From Desulforhabdus amnigena (GTDB lineage Bacteria > Desulfobacterota > Syntrophobacteria > Syntrophobacterales > Syntrophobacteraceae), in the NCBI RefSeq assembly GCF_027925305.1, contig NZ_BSDR01000001.1, positions 156,001 through 220,000 of the forward strand: 64,000 bases of DNA, given 5' to 3'. The translations under genes and the position numbers were made by a program. The first letter of the stretch is position 1. Each line of letters starts with the position of its first letter. Under the pieces are notes generated by a model that was not told the DNA's origin, did no database searches, and saw only the letters and a list, made by a program, of their open reading frames with translations. Positions 1 through 5,693 of the stretch are shown here, piece after piece.

Positions 1-87
1 GGGCGACTGGGTGGAATTCCCCGGATTCTTTTGGGAGGCGCTTTGACCAATCCCTGCCTCACCGAGGAAAGTGAGGGGGATGACTGA
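1..87 (+). CDS. C-terminal end of probable RloA-type AAA ATPase (partial)
   Basis: Only the last 28 codons are inside the window, read in frame 1 and ending at a TGA that overlaps the rloB start as TGATG. The residues that can be read include GRLGGIPRI, which resembles the tail of AAA_21-type RloA ATPases. The main argument is context: RloB-family proteins are normally encoded directly after, and translationally coupled to, RloA. No ATPase motif is visible, so the identity is an inference. Frame 2 also stays open at the very edge but stops at position 45 and is not coupled to rloB. Confidence 0.5.
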   Translation, partial: GRLGGIPRILLGGALTNPCLTEESEGDD

Positions 88-683
88 TGCCGCCGAAGAG
101 ACGCAAATTCCAGAGACCCCTTGGCGAGCGTCGCTACCGCAAACTGTTCGTGATCGCGGTGGAAGGCGTGAAGACCGAGCCGCAGTATTTCGCCATCTTC
201 AATGACCAGCAATCGGTGATCCGGGTGAACTGCCTCAAAGGCAGTCATGATAGCTCACCTCCCCAGGTGCTGAAGCGGATGGAGGACCATCTCCGGCAGG
301 AGGAGCTGAGATCCTCCGACGAAGCCTGGCTCGTGGTGGACAAGGATCAGTGGACCGACGAACAGTTGGACCAGCTTCATGCCTGGGCTCAGGCACGCGA
401 CAATTACGGCTTCGCCCTCAGCAACCCCAAGTTCGAATACTGGCTGCTGCTTCATTTCGAGGACGGCACCGGCATCGCATCGTCACGGGATTGCAGCGAC
501 CGGCTGAAGCGGCACCTTCCCGGTTACGACAAGGGGATCGACGCACGCAAGATCACCCGCGACCGGATCGATGAAGCCATCCGCCGCGCCAGGCTGCGCG
601 ACAATCCTCCCTGCGCCGACTGGCCACGCACACTTGGCGGCACCACGGTTTACAAGCTGGTCGAAAACATTCTCCAGGTCTGA
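87..683 (+). CDS. rloB: RloB-family protein (RloAB defence pair)
   Basis: A complete 198-aa protein of the RloB family, whose members have a TOPRIM-like fold and pair with the ATPase RloA; the pair is associated with restriction loci and anti-phage activity. The family hallmarks are all present: the [10 protein letters not shown] block near residues 26-35, the acidic pair D85/D87 in WLVVDKDQW, and the [13 protein letters not shown] block at residues 112-124. The N-terminus is Lys/Arg rich. The start codon overlaps the stop of the upstream frame (TGATG), which fits an rloA-rloB operon. A rho-independent terminator follows, so the pair is a closed transcription unit at the edge of the prophage, most easily read as a superinfection-exclusion cargo. 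Family call is firm; biological role is inferred. Confidence 0.88.
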   Translation: MPPKRRKFQRPLGERRYRKLFVIAVEGVKTEPQYFAIFNDQQSVIRVNCLKGSHDSSPPQVLKRMEDHLRQEELRSSDEAWLVVDKDQWTDEQLDQLHAWAQARDNYGFALSNPKFEYWLLLHFEDGTGIASSRDCSDRLKRHLPGYDKGIDARKITRDRIDEAIRRARLRDNPPCADWPRTLGGTTVYKLVENILQV

Positions 684-714
684 ACCCCAATCGGTTCGCC
701 CTCCCAATAATTCA

Positions 715-741
715 GGACGCTCTCGGGCGTCCTTTTCTTTT
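715..741 (+). terminator. Rho-independent terminator after rloB
   Basis: GGACGC (715-720) pairs with GCGTCC (727-732) around a 6-nt loop and is followed at once by TTTTCTTTT. It lies 32 bp after the rloB stop and isolates rloAB from the repeat region and late genes downstream. Confidence 0.8.
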
Positions 742-1092
742 GCGGTGGTGCGGTGAACACCGCTGTCCCTTGCGGTGGATAACCACCGCACGCCAAACCC
801 TTGCCAGACAAGGCTTTCATGGCCTTTGCGGTGGTTGCGGTGGTAAATCCAGAGGTCTCACCCCCTATGGGCTGAAATATTTTTTCGACTCACCAACCCG
901 GCGTCCCCCACCAGAGAAATTCCGGCCCAGCGTGAGAGACATTCCCCAAATACCACCGCAACCACCGCACTCTCTCTTTTCTTTCTTCATAACTAACGAA
1001 AAACAATAAACAAACAACGGACCACCCCCTGCGGTGGGACGAGAAAATCTTCCACCGCACGACCACCGCAGCCACCGCACATATCCACCGCA
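741..1092. repeat. Cluster of CCACCGCA / TGCGGTGG motifs
   Basis: Twelve exact copies of the octamer lie in this stretch, in both orientations: TGCGGTGG at 741, 771, 827, 836 and 1030, and CCACCGCA at 783, 953, 962, 1052, 1063, 1072 and 1085. A one-mismatch copy is at 749. Several are paired at a 9-bp step, giving CCACCGCANCCACCGCA. Two more exact copies in the same 9-bp pairing lie inside the next gene at 1341 and 1350, where they encode Pro-Pro-Gln-Pro-Pro-Gln. A-rich DNA (about 985-1015) lies between clusters. The density is far above chance and suggests iteron-like or operator sites, possibly a replication origin. No convincing gene is seen between 742 and 1262. Confidence 0.75.
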
Positions 1093-1106
1093 GAACCTGC
1101 CGGTTT

Positions 1107-1174
1107 CTCGAAAAACGTTTAGAGATCTCAAAAAACAGTTACAAAACGGCCGCTCGCTAAAAAAACGATTACAA
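1107..1174 (+). repeat. Three A-rich imperfect direct repeats upstream of promoter copy 1
   Basis: Three related elements of the form CTNRAAAAACGNTTANA start near 1107, 1127 and 1155, spaced 20 and about 28 bp apart. They end about 20 bp before the CCGTCA box of the first late-type promoter. Position and similarity suggest operator or activator sites; nothing identifies the protein that would bind. Confidence 0.35.
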
Positions 1175-1191
1175 GCGAAAGCATCGGTCCG

Positions 1192-1223
1192 CCGTCACCT
1201 GGCTTTGGGCTCCGGTAAGTAAC
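1192..1223 (+). promoter_or_regulatory. Putative phage late promoter, copy 1
   Basis: CCGTCA (1192-1197), 18 bp, then TAAGTAAC (1216-1223), preceded by CTCCGG. This is the most divergent of the seven intergenic copies in the upstream box (CCGTCA rather than CCGACA) but keeps the exact 18-bp spacing and the CTCCGGTAAGTAAC core. It lies about 40 bp before the ATG of the gene at 1263. Confidence 0.6.
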
Positions 1224-1262
1224 GGGAAAAGCAATTAACCCGTATTTCTGGAGCGTGAAGCC

Positions 1263-2033
1263 ATGAGCCTTCTGAAAACCATGATCAAGCACACCGCCGG
1301 AGGGCAGGACGCCTCGGCCGGATGTGAAACCCCATCATTACCACCGCAACCACCGCAGCCCGCCATCTATGTCTCCACCGGGCTCGACGTTCACGAGATC
1401 GAGGACGCTCGCGACTGGCCTGAAGACCGGGAGATCGACGGCACGCTGTGTCGCCGTCTGTCGCCTGAATTCTTTGCCTGGCTACGTTTCCGCATGGTCA
1501 CCGCCCAAGCCGCGCACAAGGCCGGAAAGCTCCCCGACGATGCCTGGAACACGCTGCGGCAGCGATTCAACGCCCTGCAGGAGCTGGCCATCCGGGAGTT
1601 TGGCAAGGAAAACTTGCAGGAGGTACTGCACTCCTTTTCCCCGAAGAACTACCGGCCACCCGCGCTTCGTCCCGAGCCCCAGGAGAAACCCGTCGAAGTT
1701 CCCAGAAAGGACTGGATTTATCCCGGGAACCAAGCTTGGAAATGTAAGCAGCCGGTGACTTCCCAGGCTGTCGCCAAGGTCGACGCCATCCGTGAGGAGG
1801 CCATGGCCAATGGCTGGTCCGAGGCACGCCTCTATCAGAACCAGGGCCGCTTCCGGTTTCCCTGCGGCGAGGACTACGGCCTGGTCTGCTTCGTCGATGG
1901 CGATCAGGAGATTGGCGAGGTCACCGAGCGTTCTATCGAAATTATCCACGGGCCGAAGTCCGGACGCCCCAGCACGCTGAGGTTTTTCAACCCGGACGTG
2001 CCCCAGCCGTGGATGAAGAAAATGGAGGATTGA
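1263..2033 (+). CDS. Prophage protein of unknown function, Pro/Gln-linker N-terminus
   Basis: A 256-aa protein I do not recognise. It has a short N-terminal segment, a PPQPPQP linker near residues 28-34 (encoded by the same CCACCGCA motif that is repeated upstream), an acidic and aromatic middle (residues 45-125) and a basic Pro-rich stretch around 135-150. The C-terminal half contains a predicted alpha/beta segment. Start ATG 1263 has GGAG upstream. It is the first gene after promoter copy 1 and is followed 3 bp later by the Mor-like regulator, so it probably belongs to a control or DNA-processing block just before the packaging genes. Such linkers are seen in phage replication proteins, but no primase or helicase motif is visible here. 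Confidence 0.6.
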   Translation: MSLLKTMIKHTAGGQDASAGCETPSLPPQPPQPAIYVSTGLDVHEIEDARDWPEDREIDGTLCRRLSPEFFAWLRFRMVTAQAAHKAGKLPDDAWNTLRQRFNALQELAIREFGKENLQEVLHSFSPKNYRPPALRPEPQEKPVEVPRKDWIYPGNQAWKCKQPVTSQAVAKVDAIREEAMANGWSEARLYQNQGRFRFPCGEDYGLVCFVDGDQEIGEVTERSIEIIHGPKSGRPSTLRFFNPDVPQPWMKKMED

Positions 2034-2036
2034 GCT

Positions 2037-2315
2037 GTGAAGAAAAAGAAACGCTACGCCAACGCCAAGGATGTCCTGCCCGAGGAACTCTTCGAGCAGA
2101 TCCAGAAGCACTACACCGGGATTCTCTGGGTCCCGGCACCGAGCCGCTTTTACCAGGAGCGCCGCGCTCTGGTATTGGCTCTTCATCTGCAGGGGATCAG
2201 CAGCCAGGAGATCTCCAACCTCGCTGGAGTGACCACCCGCCGGGTCAACCAGATCATCGCCGCCGAACGAAAACAGGACCGGGACCGACAGTTGGCCGCC
2301 GCTTCCGGTAAGTAA
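2037..2315 (+). CDS. Mor/CD3324-like HTH regulator, candidate late activator
   Basis: A 92-aa basic protein (GTG start, GGAGG upstream). The N-terminal part, NAKDVLPEELFEQIQKHYTG, followed by a short strand-like segment, is the pattern of the CD3324 family, related to the Mor/C activators of phage Mu. The C-terminal half, from about residue 45, is a helix-turn-helix: LALHLQGISSQEISNLAGVTT followed by a recognition helix RRVNQIIAAE. Mor and C activate middle and late Mu transcription by binding at weak -35 regions. This gene is located immediately before the packaging and structural genes and its own 3' end contains promoter copy 2 (the TAA stop is part of TAAGTAA). I infer it activates the CCGACA-N18-TAAGTAA promoters; the DNA-binding family call is better supported than the target. 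Confidence 0.65.
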   Translation: MKKKKRYANAKDVLPEELFEQIQKHYTGILWVPAPSRFYQERRALVLALHLQGISSQEISNLAGVTTRRVNQIIAAERKQDRDRQLAAASGK

Positions 2316-2316
2316 C
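2285..2316 (+). promoter_or_regulatory. Putative phage late promoter, copy 2
   Basis: CCGACA (2285-2290), exactly 18 bp, then TAAGTAAC (2309-2316), with the GCTTCCGG extension. It overlaps the last codons of the Mor-like gene and lies about 90 bp before the small terminase start. The leader between contains an inverted repeat (GGCGGGAG near 2329 with CTCCCGCC near 2357). Confidence 0.7.
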
Positions 2317-2406
2317 CCCTGAACCGGCGGGAGCGCGTTTGGAGGCTAAATCGGCCTCCCGCCCCGCATCCCGGCTTGGGAAAACAATATTCGGCAGGAT
2401 TTCCAC

Positions 2407-2907
2407 GTGGCACTGAACAAACCGGACAAAGAGACGCTGGACCGCTGGCACCGCAACGAGGGCAAGACCGAACCGCCCCGGCGCGGGCCTGGTGCGCCCG
2501 AGGGCAACCAGAACCGGCTGCGTCACGGCATCTTCGCCGACCGCTGCCTGACGCCGGAAGAAAAGGTCATGTTCGACGCGATCATCGACCGCCTCAACCA
2601 GGACTTCGAGTTCAACAAATCCAGCGACTTCCTGCAAGTGGAGCTGGTGGGCGTCTACTCGGTCAAGCTGGTCCGCGCCCAGATCGAGGGGAACACCGAC
2701 GCCGCCGAAAAGCTCGACCGGATGATCCGCTGCCACATGAAGGATCTCAAGACCACCAAGATTGCTCGCGAGGGTGAGGAGCCGAAAGGCCCGCAGACCT
2801 CTCCGGCGGAATGGGCGGCGGCACTGCTTGAGAAGGTGGCCGAGGCTGCCAACACCCCGGGCGCGAAACCCTCCGGCCGCAAGAAACACGGAAAGAATTG
2901 CGGATAA
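2407..2907 (+). CDS. Probable small terminase subunit
   Basis: A 166-aa protein, GTG start at 2407. The N-terminal block RRGPGAPEGNQNRLRHGIF (about residues 25-43) is the Gly/Asn-rich GAPxGNxNxLxHG motif common at the start of phage small-terminase-like DNA-binding proteins. It is followed by a helical region (residues 48-120) and a basic, Ala-rich C-terminus ending KNCG. It would recognise phage DNA and load the large terminase. The large subunit is not adjacent but 2.8 kb away, behind a leftward recombinase cassette. Family is inferred from motif and position. Confidence 0.6.
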   Translation: MALNKPDKETLDRWHRNEGKTEPPRRGPGAPEGNQNRLRHGIFADRCLTPEEKVMFDAIIDRLNQDFEFNKSSDFLQVELVGVYSVKLVRAQIEGNTDAAEKLDRMIRCHMKDLKTTKIAREGEEPKGPQTSPAEWAAALLEKVAEAANTPGAKPSGRKKHGKNCG

Positions 2908-2983
2908 CACCATGGAGGGCTTTTCCGATGACCCCGGCACACGGCGACTTGCGGCAGACAGCTTCACCAGGAATTGCGGATAA
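2895..2983 (+). repeat. 13-bp direct repeat GAATTGCGGATAA
   Basis: Two exact copies at 2895-2907 and 2971-2983, 76 bp apart. The first contains the stop of the small terminase gene (reading NCG-stop). The second ends a 23-codon frame (2912-2983) that also ends in Asn-Cys-Gly-stop. The pair marks the left side of the recombinase cassette and could be an insertion scar, a core-type site or a small duplication. No third copy was found at the right side of the cassette near 5,080. Confidence 0.55.
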
Positions 2984-3061
2984 GACGTGTTCCTTGCACT
3001 TTCGGAATCGGCATTCTCCGGCTGCCGATCATCATTTCCACTCCTCGATTTCTTCCTGCAG

Positions 3062-3306
3062 CTCTCGATATCCGCTTGGCATGTGTGTGCATAAGCCGAA
3101 CCGCATAACCCAAGTAGATATTGGCACGTTCACGCCGGAGCTCTCTCACATAACCCAAGTAGATATTGGCATGTCGAACCCCAGGCAGAACCGGCCAAGC
3201 CCCGCAAATAGCCATTCCTTCGGCAACGGCCCTCGCACATGCCAAGCAGATATTGCCATGTGTGTTCCGCGCCTGGAGCGCACAAGCCAAGCAGTTATAG
3301 CCATGT
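3062..3306. repeat. Array of about six 26-bp imperfect palindromes at ~45-bp period
   Basis: Units begin near 3062 (inverted), 3104, 3149, 3192 (degenerate), 3236 and 3281. The best unit runs from CACATG to CATGTG, with a core of CCAAGCAGATATTG; its ends are inverted repeats. Steps are 42, 45, about 43, 44 and 45 bp, close to four helical turns. The array lies 200 bp beyond the 3' end of the tyrosine recombinase gene. The whole gap from 2908 to 3507 has no convincing gene. These are most likely binding sites for the recombinase or its partner, or operators. Confidence 0.7.
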
Positions 3307-3507
3307 GCGGCCGACAGACAGCGAAGGAGAAATTACGGTCAATCGATATTTCCCGCTCCGCCCGGGAGGAAGAGACCCTCCGTCATGATCATTCATCATC
3401 GGCGGATGTGTTCTTCTGCGGGCACTGTCATTCACTGTCTTCGACACTGTCTCGGCCAACGAAAACAGGAGCAGCCGAGGCCGCTCCCATCGTCGGGTCC
3501 GGAAGGA

Positions 3508-4422
3508 TCAGAGGCGTTCGAGGGCTTCCTCGAGCTGACCGTCCACGAGGTGGGTATAGATCTGGGTGGTGGACACGTCGCGATGCCCCAAGGCCCGCTG
3601 CACCACGAGCAAGTCATTGGTCGCGCCGTAGAGGTGGGTGGCGAAGGTGTGCCGCAGCCCGTGCGGCGTCAGATCCTTTTCGATCCCGGCTTTCCGCAGC
3701 CAGTGAGCGAGCCGGTTGGCAATCTGCCGCTGGCAGAGTCTGCCGTCCCGGTTCGACAGGAACAGAGCTTCCATTTCGGGACGGCCATGTCGACGGCGCT
3801 CGGCCAGGTAACGGCGCAGCAATGTGCGGAGGTCGGTCTTGATGAACTTGACCTGCGGCACATTCCCCTTGGCCCGCACCCGCAGATGCTTGGCGTCGAG
3901 GTCAATGTCATCCATGTCGAGCGCGGCCAGCTCGCCAAGCCTGATCCCGGTGCCCAGCAGCACCTCGATCATGGCGCGGTCGCGCAGCGTGGAGAAATCG
4001 GTCCGTCCCTTGAGCTCTTTGAGGAGCCGTTTCTTTTCAGCGGCGGTCAGGAACACCGGCAGCTTTCTCGGCAGTCGCTGCATGCGGATGGACCGGGCCG
4101 GATTGTCATCGACCACTCCAACTTCGACGGCCCAGGCGAAAAAAGCCCGCACTGCCGCCTTCATCCGATGGAGCGACGCCGCCGAGCGTGGGCCTCGCTC
4201 ACTCTCGGTAACCGGCCCGGCGGAGAACACCTTGTCGAGAAGCCCGGCCGTGACCGCCCGGCAGACGATACCCGGGGCCAGCTCCCCGGCCACGCGGGCC
4301 ACCAGGGCGAGGTCCCGGCGGTATGCGGCTATGGTCGCTGGGGAGCGTCCTTCGGCCGACAGGCGGGCACAGAACGCCTCTGTCGCGCCCGTCAGATCGA
4401 GGTCAGCCGTTCGGTTGCTCAT
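3508..4422 (-). CDS. Tyrosine recombinase / integrase (XerC/D-like)
   Basis: A 304-aa full-length tyrosine recombinase that cuts and rejoins DNA through a 3'-phosphotyrosyl intermediate. The N-terminal core-binding (SAM-like) domain spans about residues 10-110. The catalytic domain follows with R161 (GTGIRLGEL), K185, H254 and R257 (HGLRHTF), H280 (LGHRDVST) and the nucleophile Y289 (QIYTH), so it looks active. It reads leftward, opposite to the phage genes, and its start overlaps the upstream core-binding-only gene by 20 bp. It may integrate the phage, or may be a separate mobile cassette inserted between the two terminase genes. Confidence 0.92.
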   Translation of the reverse strand: MSNRTADLDLTGATEAFCARLSAEGRSPATIAAYRRDLALVARVAGELAPGIVCRAVTAGLLDKVFSAGPVTESERGPRSAASLHRMKAAVRAFFAWAVEVGVVDDNPARSIRMQRLPRKLPVFLTAAEKKRLLKELKGRTDFSTLRDRAMIEVLLGTGIRLGELAALDMDDIDLDAKHLRVRAKGNVPQVKFIKTDLRTLLRRYLAERRRHGRPEMEALFLSNRDGRLCQRQIANRLAHWLRKAGIEKDLTPHGLRHTFATHLYGATNDLLVVQRALGHRDVSTTQIYTHLVDGQLEEALERL

Positions 4423-4777
4423 CGCTGGACTCCTTTACCCGGCTGTGGCCCATGGGCGTGCTCTTGGGCAGAGGCAACTCCTCGATGCGCCCCGACTCCC
4501 TGGCCCAGACCATCATCATGCGGAACACCCGGACGGTCTTGGCGACGGTGCGTTCAGCCCGCTCCTTGCCGTCGGGGAGTTTGAGCAGCAGGTCGGACTT
4601 GTAGAACTTGCCGACCTGGGGAAGCCGGATCTCGGCGAGCTGGCGATCCGCTCCGAAGAAGGACTCAACCACGTCGAGGTCCTTCCGGTAGGTGTAGAGG
4701 GTCCGCTCTTTCTTTCCGGATTCCCGCAGGTGGCCGATGAAAGCCTCGGCGGCTTGATGCACGGTGCATTCGGTCAT
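4403..4777 (-). CDS. Stand-alone recombinase core-binding-domain protein
   Basis: A 124-aa protein that resembles only the N-terminal SAM-like core-binding domain of tyrosine recombinases: four helices ending at ARESGRIEELPLPKS, a region that in full integrases leads into the catalytic domain. No Arg-His-Arg-Tyr catalytic residues are present. The frame is intact, with a start at 4777 and a stop overlapping the next gene, so it looks like a maintained gene and not debris. It may bind the repeat array, act as a directionality factor or assist the full-length recombinase. A truncated integrase remnant is the alternative. Confidence 0.6.
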   Translation of the reverse strand: MTECTVHQAAEAFIGHLRESGKKERTLYTYRKDLDVVESFFGADRQLAEIRLPQVGKFYKSDLLLKLPDGKERAERTVAKTVRVFRMMMVWARESGRIEELPLPKSTPMGHSRVKESSDEQPNG

Positions 4778-4810
4778 GTCGATGTCTCCTTTGTCAGTGG
4801 CCCGGTGTGT

Positions 4811-5005
4811 TCAGGACAGGAACTCGTCCAGCTCCCGCAGCAGTTCCTCGACGTGGCCGAGGGAGCCGACGCTCGCCCAGGTGATGTCCGTCTGCTTCGC
4901 GTCCGCTTCGAGCTTGCCGCGAATGCCCTCGATCAGCCGGGCGATGTTCTCCTGCTTTTCTCGGTATGCCTTGAGTGCCTGCTGGCGGTTTCTGTCGTAG
5001 GTCAT
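4811..5005 (-). CDS. Small helical protein leading the recombinase cassette
   Basis: A 64-aa protein with a basic helical N-terminus (RNRQQALKAYREKQENIARL) and an acidic C-terminus (LGHVEELLRELDEFLS). The start at 5005 is chosen because GGAGG lies about 9 bases upstream on the minus strand; a longer frame begins at 5134 but has no such support and a low-complexity start. It is the first gene of the leftward three-gene unit. Function unknown. Confidence 0.55.
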   Translation of the reverse strand: MTYDRNRQQALKAYREKQENIARLIEGIRGKLEADAKQTDITWASVGSLGHVEELLRELDEFLS

Positions 5006-5145
5006 GGCCTGCCTCCGGTTCCGGTTTTCGTGGATGCGGGACCATCCCGCGCCACATCCAATGACGCTTCTATTTCGTTGGAAATCAAGTGTTTGCAGAG
5101 ATCTTTCTGCATGTGCCCAAAACCCACAAACCAAAGGAGATCAAC

Positions 5146-5418
5146 ATGTTGAAGAAGACCCTCGAATGGACCATCCCGCTGGTCCTGGCCGGGATCATGA
5201 CCGGCTGCGCCACCTACCGGCCTCCGGCCCAGATCCAGTCGGCGGTAGCCACCGTCAACCGCCACACGCCCGAGTACGTGACCGAGGCCAACAAGGCGCT
5301 GCGCGAGGTCGGCCACCCGGACGCCGAGCGCCTGACCGGTGTCGGCCTGCGCCTGCAGACCGCCGTGGACGCCCTTGACCAGTGGGCCAACGGCTCGAAC
5401 CAGGAGGCAGGTCAATGA
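5146..5418 (+). CDS. Small lipoprotein of the phage packaging region
   Basis: A 90-aa protein with a clear lipoprotein signal: basic start MLKKTLEW, hydrophobic stretch, then a lipobox with the acylated cysteine in GIMTGC (Cys near residue 19). The mature part is hydrophilic and helical. Start chosen at 5146, after AAAGGAG; an upstream ATG at 5089 would bury the signal peptide. It precedes the large terminase and overlaps the next gene by 4 bp (ATGA). A small lipoprotein in a phage could be an outer-membrane spanin or an exclusion lipoprotein; no partner inner spanin is evident. Confidence 0.65.
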   Translation: MLKKTLEWTIPLVLAGIMTGCATYRPPAQIQSAVATVNRHTPEYVTEANKALREVGHPDAERLTGVGLRLQTAVDALDQWANGSNQEAGQ

Positions 5419-5693
5419 AAGAGATCCTTCAGGAAAACAGCGATGCCGTCCGCCAGGCCGGTGAGGCCCTGGTTGAAATCGGCACCGAACTGGCGGCGGG
5501 ACGGATCGAGAACGCCCTCGGCCGTCTGGAAGCGGCCCAGCAGCAATACCGGGCCTGGGCGGAGTTGGACCAGGCCATCATCGACATTCAGGAGGCTGTC
5601 CATGACCGGAAGAACACCCTGGCCGTGCAGCAGATCCTGACGGAACTGGTGGGCACCATCCTCGGCAGCGCCTTGAGGACGGGAATGCACTGA
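5415..5693 (+). CDS. Helical phage protein of unknown function
   Basis: A 92-aa protein, mostly amphipathic helix (residues 5-75, with QAGEALVEIGTELAAGRIEN and a Gln/Glu-rich middle) and a small hydrophobic C-terminal segment. Start overlaps the lipoprotein stop (ATGA) with GGAGG nearby, and its stop overlaps the large terminase start (TGATG), so the three genes are translationally coupled. No family recognised; the coupling suggests a role in packaging or in lysis with the lipoprotein. Confidence 0.6.
   Translation: MKEILQENSDAVRQAGEALVEIGTELAAGRIENALGRLEAAQQQYRAWAELDQAIIDIQEAVHDRKNTLAVQQILTELVGTILGSALRTGMH

Noticed and set aside
740..1009. Small gene in the CCACCGCA region
   Set aside because: The 89-codon frame has no SD, odd composition and simply translates the repeated octamers.
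3062..3306. CRISPR array
   Set aside because: Units are only about 26 bp with 17-19 bp between them, one unit is inverted, units differ at many places and no cas genes are near. A protein-binding array fits better.
2898..4584. Plus-strand open frames across the repeat array and recombinase
   Set aside because: They overlap the minus-strand recombinase with clear catalytic motifs and translate the repeats into meaningless sequence.
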